Shown here piece after piece: positions 29,323 to 38,817 of a DNA stretch of 46,223 nt. Position numbers and translations under genes: made by a program. Origin of the DNA: a virus. The stretch spans positions 1-46,223 of IMG/VR virus record IMGVR_UViG_3300033153_003564. One strand, given 5' to 3'. Position 1 is the stretch's first letter. Every line of letters starts with the position of its first letter. Below the pieces are notes generated by a model. It saw only the letters and a program-made list of their open reading frames with translations, was not told the origin of the DNA and searched no databases.

Positions 29323-31135
29323 TACTGACGAGACTAAAACCACTAAAGAAAACGCGACCTTTGAAGAAGATCCCGTTGCGTACTGTCAGGCTATCTACGA
29401 GGAGGCAGCGGGGCGTAACGACGATCTGCGCGATACTAACGAGGAGAACCGGCTATTCTACGAGGGGCAGGATAAGGTACTCGACGAACGGCGTAACGAT
29501 ACGCGGGTAGTACGCTCTGCTTTATTCATACCGGAAGTACAGCCCGCGATTGATACTCGGGTGGGTAACATTATTGCCAAGGTCGAAGAGCGGGAGTTTC
29601 CGGTTACGATTCGACCGGCCTCTCTTAATCCAACTACCGAGGAATACGCGCAGGCTCGTAGTGTGGAGAGGAATATAAACGGTCAGTTACGGGATTGTGG
29701 CTATCTAACCGACGGGTTCAACGAACACGTAACGGCAGCGGAAATATATCGTACCCCGTCTGCGGTCCAGGTTGGATGGGAGAGAAAGACCGAACCGAAG
29801 GCAGTCACCGAAAGCCTGCCGTTGAAAGAGGCGTTTTTCGCTTTAATGCAGGGCAAACCGATCAGCCGCGTTGTATGGAAAGATGTTCCGGTTAATCGTC
29901 CCTTTGTTGATTGGGTATACCCCGAAGACTTCCTTTACGAACCCAACCGGTCTGATTTTGAAAATACGTCTGAGTATGTAATCCGCCGTCACTGGTTGTT
30001 CTATCACGAATTGGTAGCTATGGCGAACGAGCAGGGTTGGAATACTAAGAATCTTGAAGATATGAAGGATGAGATCGGCGAGAAACAACCCGAGGGCGCT
30101 ACTGATTCACAGCGAGACGCCATCGAAGCCGAGAAAGATACGCCGTTCAGGAAGGGCTACCGAGACGGTAAGTTTCTCCTGACAGAAAACTATATTGTCA
30201 CTTATGACGCCGCCGGTCGTCAGGTAGTTAACTACGTTGTGATGGCCGGTAACAAAGAGATTATCAAACAGCGCAAGACGCCGTATCGCGGCATAAAGTT
30301 CCCGTTTGTTCCAATCGTTGCTAACCGACTACCGGGTACGCTTGAGGGCTTATCGTCGGTTGACCGCGGTAAGTATATGCAGCGACTTTATAACGAGATA
30401 TTCAACTCTTACCTGGATGGCATTACCTACCGTATTTTCCCGCCGTTCAAACATCCCCCGGGGATGAAATTTAGCAAGCAACCGGTTTATGGTCCGGCTG
30501 AGATATGGGAGATGAGCGACCCCGATGCGTTCTCGCCGGTGATAGAGAACCCCGGCCAGTTGCCCGACTTACCGGCGTTAATGAACGCTGTGGGCGCGAA
30601 GTTACGAGATGCGCTTAACGCAATCGACATTGCTCAGGGGTTCCAATCCCAACAGTACGAAAAGGCTACGTCTACCAAGTTACGCGCCGTTGGTTCAGCT
30701 ACCCGTGCGATGCCGACTCACAAGCAGTACGGCATGGCGTTGGTAAAGGTGTCTATAATGTTTTTGAAGATGAATCAGCAGTATAGTGATGATGCTCAAC
30801 TGTATGTCGGAGACTTCATTGTAGACGTACCCTCGCTGACCAACGTAAGCGATCCCGAGCAGGAGAAACAGGACTCATTGTTGTTACACTCGACCATGAT
30901 GCAAGACCCGTTATTCCAATCGCCCACCGGTATGCGGAAACGTCGGGCAATGTTTGAAGAAGTATTACGCAAGTTTAAGAAGAATAACTTTGAAGCGTTT
31001 AATCTCTCTGAAGAAGAGCTTGAGAGAGACATCCAAACGCAAACCGAAATGCAGGTAGCTGCCTTGGAGAAACAGGGCATCGCCGAGCAAATGGCGCTTG
31101 AGCAGGCGGAGGCCGCACCAGCGCAGGAGGCATAA
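29315..31135 (+). CDS. Portal protein
   Basis: This gene encodes 606 residues from ATG 29315, overlapping TerL by 8 bp; a GTG at 29303 is the alternative. The central part has the portal core pattern (AVQVGWERKTEP, PYRGIKFPFVPIVANRLPGT, then EGLSSVDRGKYMQRLYNEIF), followed by a long helical stem and crown part (QQYEKATSTKLRAVGSATRA). The C-terminus is helical and Q/E-rich. It is the dodecameric gate for DNA packaging and ejection. Its place after TerL supports this. Confidence 0.85.
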   Translation: MADTDETKTTKENATFEEDPVAYCQAIYEEAAGRNDDLRDTNEENRLFYEGQDKVLDERRNDTRVVRSALFIPEVQPAIDTRVGNIIAKVEEREFPVTIRPASLNPTTEEYAQARSVERNINGQLRDCGYLTDGFNEHVTAAEIYRTPSAVQVGWERKTEPKAVTESLPLKEAFFALMQGKPISRVVWKDVPVNRPFVDWVYPEDFLYEPNRSDFENTSEYVIRRHWLFYHELVAMANEQGWNTKNLEDMKDEIGEKQPEGATDSQRDAIEAEKDTPFRKGYRDGKFLLTENYIVTYDAAGRQVVNYVVMAGNKEIIKQRKTPYRGIKFPFVPIVANRLPGTLEGLSSVDRGKYMQRLYNEIFNSYLDGITYRIFPPFKHPPGMKFSKQPVYGPAEIWEMSDPDAFSPVIENPGQLPDLPALMNAVGAKLRDALNAIDIAQGFQSQQYEKATSTKLRAVGSATRAMPTHKQYGMALVKVSIMFLKMNQQYSDDAQLYVGDFIVDVPSLTNVSDPEQEKQDSLLLHSTMMQDPLFQSPTGMRKRRAMFEEVLRKFKKNNFEAFNLSEEELERDIQTQTEMQVAALEKQGIAEQMALEQAEAAPAQEA

Positions 31136-31626
31136 TGAATAACATGGGATACCCCTTTGTCGAGGGGAATAAGTATTTGAACGCTAAGGAGCAGGAAGCG
31201 TTTGACGCTTTTCTCTCGGAGGAGCCGCAGTCTGGGGATACGTACACAAACGAAAAGGGCGAAGTCCGTTTATGCGGTCGCATCTTTTATCCGCAGGGCG
31301 CCAAAACCGACCAAACCGTTCACATACGCAAAAAGGACGGTAGAACGTATTACTTCACGCCCGGGGCAGAGACCTTGGGGCCTAATGAAAAGTGTGCCAT
31401 GATATCGTTTTACTGCGACGACGAATGGAAACGGTGTACTTCTACTGAATGGTTGGCGTGGCTCGGGGCTAAGTTTGAACAGAAGAAACCTAAACCAACG
31501 CCGCAGATATCCAAGAAGAAGGCTGAAGCCATCGTTGCTATGCACGAACGCAGTATCCCGTCCAAGGACGGGGATAATGTTACCAAGGGGGCTAAGTGGT
31601 CCAAGCCGCGAAACAAAAAGTCCTAA
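31135..31626 (+). CDS. Unknown protein between portal and scaffold
   Basis: This gene encodes 163 residues, ATG overlapping the portal stop, with CAGGAGG upstream. It has a compact beta-type core (VRLCGRIFYPQGAKTDQTVH, then GRTYYFTPG) and a basic helical end (PKPTPQISKKKAEAIVAM). No family was recognised. A head-assembly role is inferred from position. Confidence 0.6.
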   Translation: MNNMGYPFVEGNKYLNAKEQEAFDAFLSEEPQSGDTYTNEKGEVRLCGRIFYPQGAKTDQTVHIRKKDGRTYYFTPGAETLGPNEKCAMISFYCDDEWKRCTSTEWLAWLGAKFEQKKPKPTPQISKKKAEAIVAMHERSIPSKDGDNVTKGAKWSKPRNKKS

Positions 31627-31847
31627 GCGAAGGGCTTTCCGACGAGGCTTTCTTTGAAGCCCTTATTGAATTGATTGACGAAAAGAGGGTGACGGCAAAG
31701 GGTGTGTTTGATACGCAACCAAGGTCGGACACCGACTACAGAATATCACACGGCAAGGTTCTTGTTGTTATCGAGATCATTGCCGATCTGAAAAGGCTTC
31801 AGGGGGAAGCCGCTAACGCCAACGCGGACGATGGGGTCGTGCGCTAA
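31596..31847 (+). CDS. Unknown 83-residue protein
   Basis: A GTG start six bases after AAGGGGG overlaps the previous gene by 31 bp. The product is helical with a KVLVVIEIIADLKRLQGEAA segment near the end. It lies just before the scaffold candidate. Confidence 0.55.
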   Translation: MVQAAKQKVLSEGLSDEAFFEALIELIDEKRVTAKGVFDTQPRSDTDYRISHGKVLVVIEIIADLKRLQGEAANANADDGVVR

Positions 31848-31868
31848 GGTAAGCAAAGGAGGCCAGTA

Positions 31869-32771
31869 ATGGCTGACGAAGACAGAGAGATAGTCGAAGA
31901 AACAGACGCCTCAACAGAGGATACTGAGACTACTCCAGAAGAAGAACATGAGGAGGAGGTCGAAGAGACCGCTTCTGAGGAAACCGATGAGTCCGATGAT
32001 ACGGACGATGTTGAGGTGCATGAATCCGAAGCAGATTACCTTAAACAATTTGATTTACCGGGGAATCCCCAATCATTAGACGATGCGTTCGAGGCCGCAA
32101 AAACGACGGCCACAGAATTAGAGCGACTTCGCGGGGATGAGGTAAACAGAAGGAGTCAACCGGAACCGCAACCGAAAACAGAACCGTCGGGGGATGGGTT
32201 CTTCACACGCAACTTGATGGCCGCGGCAGTCAAGGATCTATCCGGTCGAGGACAGTTCCAAAATGACGAAGCTACCAAGGGCTACAACCAGATGGCGAAT
32301 GTCGTAGACACCGCTATCAATCCGTTCATTAAGCAGGTTGAGGATACGTTGAATTTCTTTGCGGGGCATATGCAGAAGATGACGGAACATTCCCGGGAGC
32401 AATCTTGGGCGCGGTTCGATCATAAGAAGCTAATCTCCCGCGATAAGCTCAACCCGATTATGGACGGTAAGGGCCTGCTCGACTACAACCAGGCGTTTCT
32501 CGAATATGCCATGAGTAACGATCAAAGCCTGTTAGGTAAGATCACTCAGAGGGCGGAGCAACGCGGGCAGGAGCGGGCCAAGAAGGGCAAGTTGAAACGA
32601 TTCCAAACGCCTCGTCGGAGCAAACCGGCGGGTAAAAGCGGGAAGGCATACAAGGGTTACATCAACAAGTTCAATGAACTTGATATGGAACGACTCGACC
32701 GTTTGCCCATCGCCAAGAAGAAGGAAATCGTGGACGCTTGGCATGATGATATAGTAAACCCAGCCGCATAA
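31869..32771 (+). CDS. Scaffolding protein candidate
   Basis: This gene encodes 300 residues with AAAGGAGG upstream. The first 55 residues are almost entirely acidic and threonine/serine (TEDTETTPEEEHEEEVEETA), the middle is helical (TAINPFIKQVEDTLNFFAGH), and the end is strongly basic (KGKLKRFQTPRRSKPAGKSG). This acidic-helical-basic plan directly upstream of the capsid gene is typical of scaffold proteins, whose basic C-terminus docks to coat protein. No protease gene was found nearby. Confidence 0.65.
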   Translation: MADEDREIVEETDASTEDTETTPEEEHEEEVEETASEETDESDDTDDVEVHESEADYLKQFDLPGNPQSLDDAFEAAKTTATELERLRGDEVNRRSQPEPQPKTEPSGDGFFTRNLMAAAVKDLSGRGQFQNDEATKGYNQMANVVDTAINPFIKQVEDTLNFFAGHMQKMTEHSREQSWARFDHKKLISRDKLNPIMDGKGLLDYNQAFLEYAMSNDQSLLGKITQRAEQRGQERAKKGKLKRFQTPRRSKPAGKSGKAYKGYINKFNELDMERLDRLPIAKKKEIVDAWHDDIVNPAA

Positions 32772-32799
32772 CGCGACCGGGACAAAGGGGGAATAATCA

Positions 32800-34017
32800 G
32801 TGGGAGGAACAGACGCCAGTTCATACGGCGCAAACACTACCACTCTCGCATCGGCAATAAAGACTAAGTGGGAAACCGACTTACTCGCCAAGGCCGAGGG
32901 GATGCTGGTTGCGAACAAGTTCGCGGTCAGTAAAGTGATGGGACGCGGAGCAGGCGGAACGCTTCGCATTAACAGGTTGCTTCGTCCGGCTAACGTAACG
33001 TCAGCCGACACCGAGGGTTACCTGTATGACTACGATGACGCCAAACAACTTACCTCAAACTACCTTGACCTCACTCCTGAGAGTTGGGGCGATTCGTTTG
33101 GATTCACCGCCGAGGGCGGGATTCAGTCGTTTATTAAAGACAGCGATAACCAGCATGAAATAGCCGGTCAGATGGCTCGTTCGCTGGAGTATCAGTTAAT
33201 GAAAACCATGTGTACCGGTTGCCTGCGGCACCTCATCGACAAGGATGCGACTATGCAGGTCAGCGGCACCGCCGATTCTGGCGATACGACATCGCTGATT
33301 GACGATGCGCTTACGCAGTCCGATGACGCTTGGAATGGCGGCTTTCTGACAATCGTTAACCCAGGCGGGCCGAACTATGACACGACTCGTCAGGTTGTCA
33401 ACTTTACCGCATCATCCGATGACGTGGACTTCACCGGTCGAGCGTTTAACCACGCCATGACAGACGAGTCAAAATACCGGATGTCCGTTGGTACTAATCT
33501 TACATCATCCGACATTTTGACAATCACCGGACTGTTGGATTGCGCTGCGCTGCATCGTAAGCTGGAGACCCCGAAGTTCTCTGGCGGCGTGTATCGCGCT
33601 TTCATCGACGCCGCGCAGGAGCGCGATCTTAACGACGACTCGACGTTTACCACGTCGGCCAGTTACGATAACTCTCAGCGTTACGAGAACTATCGTCTTG
33701 GTCGCTGGTTGGACATCGAGTTCTTCGTTGGGTCCGAAATCTACCGTGAATCAGTCGCAGGCGTCGAGGGTATCGGCACCGGCGCTGTGTACGTCGCTCC
33801 TATCTTTGGACCGAAGTCGTACGCTGCGGTTCGTTGGGGCCAGGGACAGGGCGACTTCGGCGTGAAATTCCATTACGTCGATGAGGCTGATTCCGGCAAC
33901 CTTCGTAATAACATGAGTTGGATTTCGTGGAGTTCACGACACGCCCGTGGCGTGTTGAGAGCTACTTCGATCATCGGCCTGATGACCGGAGCTACGAGCC
34001 TTAATGTTGTTATATAG
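32800..34017 (+). CDS. Major capsid protein, N4-gp56-like
   Basis: This gene encodes 405 residues from a GTG after AAAGGGGG. The pattern fits the N4-gp56 family of HK97-fold capsid proteins: KTKWETDLLAKAEGMLVANK near the start, TLRINRLLRPANVTSADTEG, then a D-x-D-D-A-K region, and a C-terminal W-I-S-W-S-S-R-H-A-R-G-V-L segment. The position after scaffold and the hairpin following the gene support high-level expression as the coat protein. The family name is by eye; the capsid role is more certain. Confidence 0.75.
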   Translation: MGGTDASSYGANTTTLASAIKTKWETDLLAKAEGMLVANKFAVSKVMGRGAGGTLRINRLLRPANVTSADTEGYLYDYDDAKQLTSNYLDLTPESWGDSFGFTAEGGIQSFIKDSDNQHEIAGQMARSLEYQLMKTMCTGCLRHLIDKDATMQVSGTADSGDTTSLIDDALTQSDDAWNGGFLTIVNPGGPNYDTTRQVVNFTASSDDVDFTGRAFNHAMTDESKYRMSVGTNLTSSDILTITGLLDCAALHRKLETPKFSGGVYRAFIDAAQERDLNDDSTFTTSASYDNSQRYENYRLGRWLDIEFFVGSEIYRESVAGVEGIGTGAVYVAPIFGPKSYAAVRWGQGQGDFGVKFHYVDEADSGNLRNNMSWISWSSRHARGVLRATSIIGLMTGATSLNVVI

Positions 34018-34033
34018 GGCTAATTGAATGGGA

Positions 34034-34053
34034 GGGCGGGGTAATACCCGCCC
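34034..34053 (+). terminator. Hairpin after the capsid gene (attenuator)
   Basis: GGGCGGG (34034-34040) pairs with CCCGCCC (34047-34053) around GTAATA, 16 bp after the capsid stop. No T-run follows, so it is probably a partial terminator or 3' stabiliser that keeps coat protein mRNA more abundant than downstream messages. Confidence 0.55.
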
Positions 34054-34073
34054 CCTCGCAAAAGGGGTTTGTG

Positions 34074-34349
34074 ATGGCTGAATCAAAACTTGACGAGATG
34101 ATAAGGTTGGGGCAGGGTCCAAGCGTGGTTCGCACCAGCCGAGGGCCGGGCAGTTGTTCAAGCGAAATAGTGTTTGATCGTCCCGACATGAAGAAGGAAA
34201 TCCCCATGACGTTGGCGAAGATGGAATTAGCGGGCAAGTTTCACAACAACCCCGATGCTATGGCCGCAGCGAAGATCAAGTACGACGAGTCCAAGCATAC
34301 GCCCCCGTCAAATGTAGACTACCAGAAGGAGGGACACCCGCTTGACTGA
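34074..34349 (+). CDS. Unknown 91-residue head protein
   Basis: This gene starts at ATG 34074 after AAAAGGGG. It is highly charged and mostly unstructured-looking (MAESKLDEMIRLGQGPSVVR...). It could be a head-completion or decoration protein. The end overlaps the next gene by 8 bp. Confidence 0.55.
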   Translation: MAESKLDEMIRLGQGPSVVRTSRGPGSCSSEIVFDRPDMKKEIPMTLAKMELAGKFHNNPDAMAAAKIKYDESKHTPPSNVDYQKEGHPLD

Positions 34350-34998
34350 ACCAGGGATAATAGCGGCGATAGGTTTAAGCGTTCCTACTGCCGATGCGGC
34401 GGACAAGGACGCAATAGCTCTCGCCTTTATGAATGCGGCTATACTGCGGGTCGGGCGGATACCGGGCGCTGATTTCAATAGGACGTTTGCGCCCATAACG
34501 CTCACCGTTGACAAGAGTTCGTACGTCCTCGGGCAAGACATCCTCTCTGGCGTCAATGCGTGGAGCGTAGAGGAAATGTGGCGCACGGACGTGGATGGTT
34601 GGCCCGTTGAGATTATAGGTTTCGACGATTTCAACGATCTCGTACGTGGTAATACGACAACCGGAGCGCCAAGGATAGCGACCATACATTCCGAACCGGC
34701 CGTTCTGGAAGTTCACCCCGTACCCGACTCGGCATATACCTGCAAGGCTTACGTGTCGCGGAGTATAACCAAGTTGGCTAACATACCGGGCCACTACCAT
34801 GACGTAATACTAACCACCGCGCAGGCGATGTTGAAAGCAATAGCTGATCCGCAGGTGGCGTTGATGCTGGCCCAAGAGGGCATAAAAGATATGAAGGGCG
34901 ACTCGCGCACCGGCTGGACCGGATCAAGAATCAAGGTTGCCCGTGGGCTGGATCAGGGTGACGGGACATCAAGAAGGGACTCGGGGAATCTACGATGA
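34342..34998 (+). CDS. Head-tail adaptor protein candidate 1
   Basis: This gene encodes 218 residues from a TTG eight bases after AAGGAGGG. A helical N-terminus (AADKDAIALAFMNAAILRVG) and the segment SEPAVLEVHPVPDSAYTCKA are typical of phage adaptor (gp6/SU10-type) proteins, in which beta strands end in a P-V-P motif before a helical bundle. The protein lies at the right place between capsid and neck genes. No signal peptide is present, in contrast to the next protein. Confidence 0.65.
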   Translation: MTEPGIIAAIGLSVPTADAADKDAIALAFMNAAILRVGRIPGADFNRTFAPITLTVDKSSYVLGQDILSGVNAWSVEEMWRTDVDGWPVEIIGFDDFNDLVRGNTTTGAPRIATIHSEPAVLEVHPVPDSAYTCKAYVSRSITKLANIPGHYHDVILTTAQAMLKAIADPQVALMLAQEGIKDMKGDSRTGWTGSRIKVARGLDQGDGTSRRDSGNLR

Positions 34999-35681
34999 AG
35001 ACGCTTTGGCCGCTACTATTTATTCTATTTGTTGCCGTTAACGTCTCGGCGGCTGATTTCCTTGACGACTTCACGGGATACGGGGTCAAGATGCGTCAGT
35101 CGTTAGGTATTTCGGGGTCAGCTACGGGGATGCTTGACGACACAACGGCTAACAACTTCGTGCGAGAAGCCATTGTTACTTTATCGCCGTTAATTAAGCC
35201 AAGGAAAGCGACCACAACGATTATCACTACCTACAGGCAAAACGCTTATTCGTTGGACACGCTTGTTTCGGGCATAATTGCCGTGGAATGGTCTAAGAAT
35301 GATTCGGTTAAATCGCTTGTCTACGTCCCGCGTAATCTTTGGTATGAACAGTATAGCAAGGTGACTAAGGATAAAAAGGACCCATACCAGCAACGCCCAT
35401 CGTACTACGATTTCATTGACGGCACAATATATCTGTACCCGGTGCCGTCGGCTGTGAGGGGCGATACAATCAAAATCATGGGTTGGGAGAAGCTACCAAA
35501 CTTCATTTCCGCCGACACGCTTGAAATTATCCCACTTATATACCGCGTAGCAATATTGAAGTACGCCGTATATCTCGCAGCGCGAGCGCGTAGTAACCCA
35601 ATGACGCCGATGTATTTGCGCGATTACGAGCAGGCCATTGCAATACTCAGGGGGGAATATGGCACGACTCCTACTCAGTAG
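34995..35681 (+). CDS. Adaptor-like protein 2 with signal peptide
   Basis: This gene encodes 228 residues, ATG overlapping the previous stop by 4 bp. The first 19 residues (MKTLWPLLFILFVAVNVSA) make a strong signal peptide cleaved before ADFLDDF. The rest matches the adaptor plan: helical start, then SYYDFIDGTIYLYPVPSAVR followed by GDTIKIMGWEKLPN, and a C-terminal helix with RDYEQAIAILRGEYG. The shared Y/V-P-V-P segment with 34342 suggests the two are distant paralogues. Export of a neck adaptor would be unexpected. Confidence 0.65.
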   Translation: MKTLWPLLFILFVAVNVSAADFLDDFTGYGVKMRQSLGISGSATGMLDDTTANNFVREAIVTLSPLIKPRKATTTIITTYRQNAYSLDTLVSGIIAVEWSKNDSVKSLVYVPRNLWYEQYSKVTKDKKDPYQQRPSYYDFIDGTIYLYPVPSAVRGDTIKIMGWEKLPNFISADTLEIIPLIYRVAILKYAVYLAARARSNPMTPMYLRDYEQAIAILRGEYGTTPTQ

Positions 35682-38253
35682 CATACTTGTTTTTCTGTTA
35701 TACAGTTCTTCCCTCGGGCAGGATAATACTGCAACCGAAAAAGTATTTACTATAGACAGATTCCTCGGGATGAATACCATGTCCGGCGACTTCGCCGTGA
35801 AGCCGGGTGAAGCGCGGGAGATGCGGAACTTCGACCTTAATCGCAACCCGTTCTCGCTAACCAAGCGGTACGGTTATGATACCGTTGGGATAATAGCCGG
35901 TCAGGATTCCATCGTCAGTATCTACGCCGCATACTATTCAGACGGTACGCAACAGTTGTTTATCGTTACTGATTCAACGGGCGTTGGATACGGCAATATC
36001 TATATCACCGCCAAGGGATCGGATGATGTTACCTCATTAACGCGGATAGCTACGCTATGGGGGATACAAAACAAAACGTCGTTTACGATGTTGCGCGACC
36101 AGGTGTTTATGGTCAACGGACAGCAAAAGGGATTGATATGGAATGGGGATATAGCGCGGTCGTTTCCGCTGCCAGCCCCGGGTGAACCCAAGATAGTCCC
36201 GTTAGATATGGATGGGTCTACCAACGCGAACTATTACCTTAGCGGAGAGTATCGGTATAAGTTCGTCACTATCATATATCACGATACTACCGACACCCCC
36301 CCCACAAGGGTCTCGCAGCATAGTTACGCCTCGACGCCAATAGTCGTGGATGGTGGGAGGGTTTTGTTGACAGGGTTCCAGTTTCCGCCCGTTGATTCTA
36401 TCCTGAACAGTGGTGTTGCCGACTCAGTGAATATCGGTATATATAGAACGGCAGCCAACCCTGGGCCTATTACCGAAGCTGACTCAGTGTTTATAACCGG
36501 TATAACGCTATGGTCGTGGGCATCGGGGGGGGGGGCGCACGGCATGGACTCCCTTGCAGACATCGTGGTGATAGATAGTATGCCGGACAGCGCCCTGTCA
36601 ACAACGGGGATGCCGGTTGTTTTCACAGACATGGAAGGCCGCGACTCGGTTGGCGATATGTACCGTCGCTATGGAGCGCCATCTTTTTATGCGTCGAATG
36701 ATTCTGGAACGTATGATACGGCATCAGCGGGCCACGATATACAACCCTTTGGCATCTACTACGGTTTCCCAGAGCAGACCGATACCCTCGGTGTTGTTTA
36801 TGCGTGTACGTTTATAGACACTGTAAGCGGTATTGAGTCGGGGTTAAGTTCTGCGTGTCACGTTTTTAATGACACCGTAACATCAGGCGACCTTGAGTTT
36901 TCATACACAATTGGCTTACCCCGTATTCCAGACAATGACACCGGTATCGTTATCAACGTCTATCGAGCGATGATAATGCAAATCACAAGCGACAGTTCGT
37001 ACTGGAAACGTATATCCACCACCCCATACACAACAGTAGTTATTGGCCCCAACGCGACAAAGTTCGACGTGCGAAAGTTAGAAGATGGGAGTTATGCACT
37101 TTACAAGTGGCAAGATCACCTTGCCGTTGATACGGTGGTAACGTCGGACTATTATCTGTTAAGACAGGTTCCCGCGGTAGACACAATCTTAACCGACAGC
37201 ATCCGTACCGACTCACTCCTTGCAACTGGTAAGGTGTATAGGTCATCGTCTCCGCCACTACTAAACTCAGTGTTTTCCCACGGAGACAACGTGTTTGGGT
37301 TATTCAAGTCGGCGCTGTATGTCTCTAAGCTCGACACAATCTCTAATTGGGGGCTGTTTGACTACATTATCCTGAGCGGCTCTGACGGCGACGAAAACAC
37401 AGCCGCTTATCCATCACGCGGCGTTATCCGTGTGATGAAGAACAAGTCAACATACAATGTTTATCAGGACGCAAACCTCCAGTGGAACCGCTCTGAAGTG
37501 TCGGGCTATAGTGGGTGTGTTGCCCCGCGTAGTCTCGCCTCTGGGTCTGGCGGGACGTACTACTATAGTAACGAAGGCGTTGTGCGCGAGGCCGAAGGTC
37601 AGTACAAGAACCGCTTATACGACGTATCACTTATATCAGCGCCCATCCGTGCCTTGGACAGTCTGCCGATAACAGAACGCGCCAATACGGTCGGTTTCTA
37701 CCTCGGCCAGAAGTATATGCTATCAATCCCGTCTATGGGCCGCACCTATGTTTACTACGAAAAGGTCGGCGGTTGGGGCTGGTGGGACTTTGATATAGCC
37801 GGAGCAACCCTATACAACACCGAGTCTGAATTGAACTTCATTCCTGGTGATACTATGTACTTCTTTAAGGGCGGAGAGTCGGTTGTGTTTAAGTACGGAT
37901 CGTCCGAAGAGGACGGTGGTAATTCAATTAGGGTTTTATGGACATCCACGCCGATTCTAACCGATTGCTATACGTATAAGTCGATCAACGCCGTTGGGGT
38001 TGCAGTGCAATCGACAGCGGCGGACACGCTATATCTCGGATTGATAAGCGAGGAAGGGGCGCATAAACTACCGGGCTACCTTGCCTATAATAATCTGGCT
38101 AAGCGATATACGCTCAAGGGGATAAAGCCGTTAGAACAATTATACTGGCAGGTCGAGTTAGCTAACAACTACACAAGCGACAATTGGGACAATACGATCG
38201 TTGATCGCATAGATATAATCTATACTGAAAAGGGAGCTATTCTACGAGAGTGA
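35659..38253 (+). CDS. Tail nozzle/stabilisation-like protein with signal peptide
   Basis: This gene encodes 864 residues from ATG 35659, eight bases into a poly-G ribosome site; it overlaps the previous gene. A signal peptide precedes the mature start (MARLLLSSILVFLLYSSSLG, cleavage before QDNTA). The mature N-terminus FTIDRFLGMNTMSGDFAVKP, then GEAREMRNFDLNRNPFSL, is the hallmark of short-tail nozzle proteins (P22 gp10 or T7 gp12 type), followed by a beta-propeller-like body (NWGLFDYIILSGSDGDENTA, later RGVIRVMKNKSTYNVYQD). It should form the hexameric tail tip. The signal peptide is out of place for that job. Confidence 0.75.
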   Translation: MARLLLSSILVFLLYSSSLGQDNTATEKVFTIDRFLGMNTMSGDFAVKPGEAREMRNFDLNRNPFSLTKRYGYDTVGIIAGQDSIVSIYAAYYSDGTQQLFIVTDSTGVGYGNIYITAKGSDDVTSLTRIATLWGIQNKTSFTMLRDQVFMVNGQQKGLIWNGDIARSFPLPAPGEPKIVPLDMDGSTNANYYLSGEYRYKFVTIIYHDTTDTPPTRVSQHSYASTPIVVDGGRVLLTGFQFPPVDSILNSGVADSVNIGIYRTAANPGPITEADSVFITGITLWSWASGGGAHGMDSLADIVVIDSMPDSALSTTGMPVVFTDMEGRDSVGDMYRRYGAPSFYASNDSGTYDTASAGHDIQPFGIYYGFPEQTDTLGVVYACTFIDTVSGIESGLSSACHVFNDTVTSGDLEFSYTIGLPRIPDNDTGIVINVYRAMIMQITSDSSYWKRISTTPYTTVVIGPNATKFDVRKLEDGSYALYKWQDHLAVDTVVTSDYYLLRQVPAVDTILTDSIRTDSLLATGKVYRSSSPPLLNSVFSHGDNVFGLFKSALYVSKLDTISNWGLFDYIILSGSDGDENTAAYPSRGVIRVMKNKSTYNVYQDANLQWNRSEVSGYSGCVAPRSLASGSGGTYYYSNEGVVREAEGQYKNRLYDVSLISAPIRALDSLPITERANTVGFYLGQKYMLSIPSMGRTYVYYEKVGGWGWWDFDIAGATLYNTESELNFIPGDTMYFFKGGESVVFKYGSSEEDGGNSIRVLWTSTPILTDCYTYKSINAVGVAVQSTAADTLYLGLISEEGAHKLPGYLAYNNLAKRYTLKGIKPLEQLYWQVELANNYTSDNWDNTIVDRIDIIYTEKGAILRE

Positions 38254-38264
38254 GGGGGATATAA

Positions 38265-38813
38265 ATGGCCTATGAGTTTGGACAGAACGTAGGCTTCGGC
38301 AACTATCTCGGCGGCGGGGGTCAGTCGAATGACGGCATCATGCAACTACTGAGGATGTTCGGTGGCGGTGGTCAAGGCGGTGGTGGTCAAGGCGGCTTAA
38401 ACCTTGGCGCAACTGATGCGCTATCGCTTTTAGGCGGACCAACTGGTATCGGACTAAACATCGGTGGGAAAGTCCTTGAGGGTATCGGGGGGTTAATCGG
38501 CGGTCCGTCGGCTGGAGAGAAACGCGCCGAAAAGACGTTCAACTTAGCGAAGAACCGGCTCGGTCAGGACGTGCTTGATCCAAGCCAGTACCTCGCGGAC
38601 TATATGAGGTCGTTAGCCCCGCAGTTCAACCGTGACGCTGCCGGTGTGTCGGCACGACTCGGACTTGATAGCGGGTTAGCGCAACAGGAACTCGCGTCCG
38701 GTCGCCAGTCACAGATAAGCGACTTCTTCTTCAAGGGGAAGATGCTGAATGACCAACTGAAGGCGCAACAGGATAATATGCTGCTCTCGCTAATGGCGCA
38801 GCTTGGGGGTTGA
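38265..38813 (+). CDS. Glycine-rich ejection/virion protein candidate
   Basis: This gene encodes 182 residues. The first half is glycine-rich (MRMFGGGGQGGGG-type stretch around residues 29-45, then ALSLLGGPTGIGLNIGGKVL), the second helical and amphipathic (SQYLADYMRSLAPQFNRDAA, then RLGLDSGLAQQELASGRQSQ). Small proteins of this plan next to nozzle genes are often internal virion proteins ejected with DNA. No signal peptide is present. Confidence 0.55.
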   Translation: MAYEFGQNVGFGNYLGGGGQSNDGIMQLLRMFGGGGQGGGGQGGLNLGATDALSLLGGPTGIGLNIGGKVLEGIGGLIGGPSAGEKRAEKTFNLAKNRLGQDVLDPSQYLADYMRSLAPQFNRDAAGVSARLGLDSGLAQQELASGRQSQISDFFFKGKMLNDQLKAQQDNMLLSLMAQLGG

Positions 38814-38817
38814 TCTG

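Noticed and set aside
31869-32040. Prohead protease at the start of the scaffold gene
   Set aside because: The acidic region has no serine-protease motif; it is better explained as a scaffold N-terminus.
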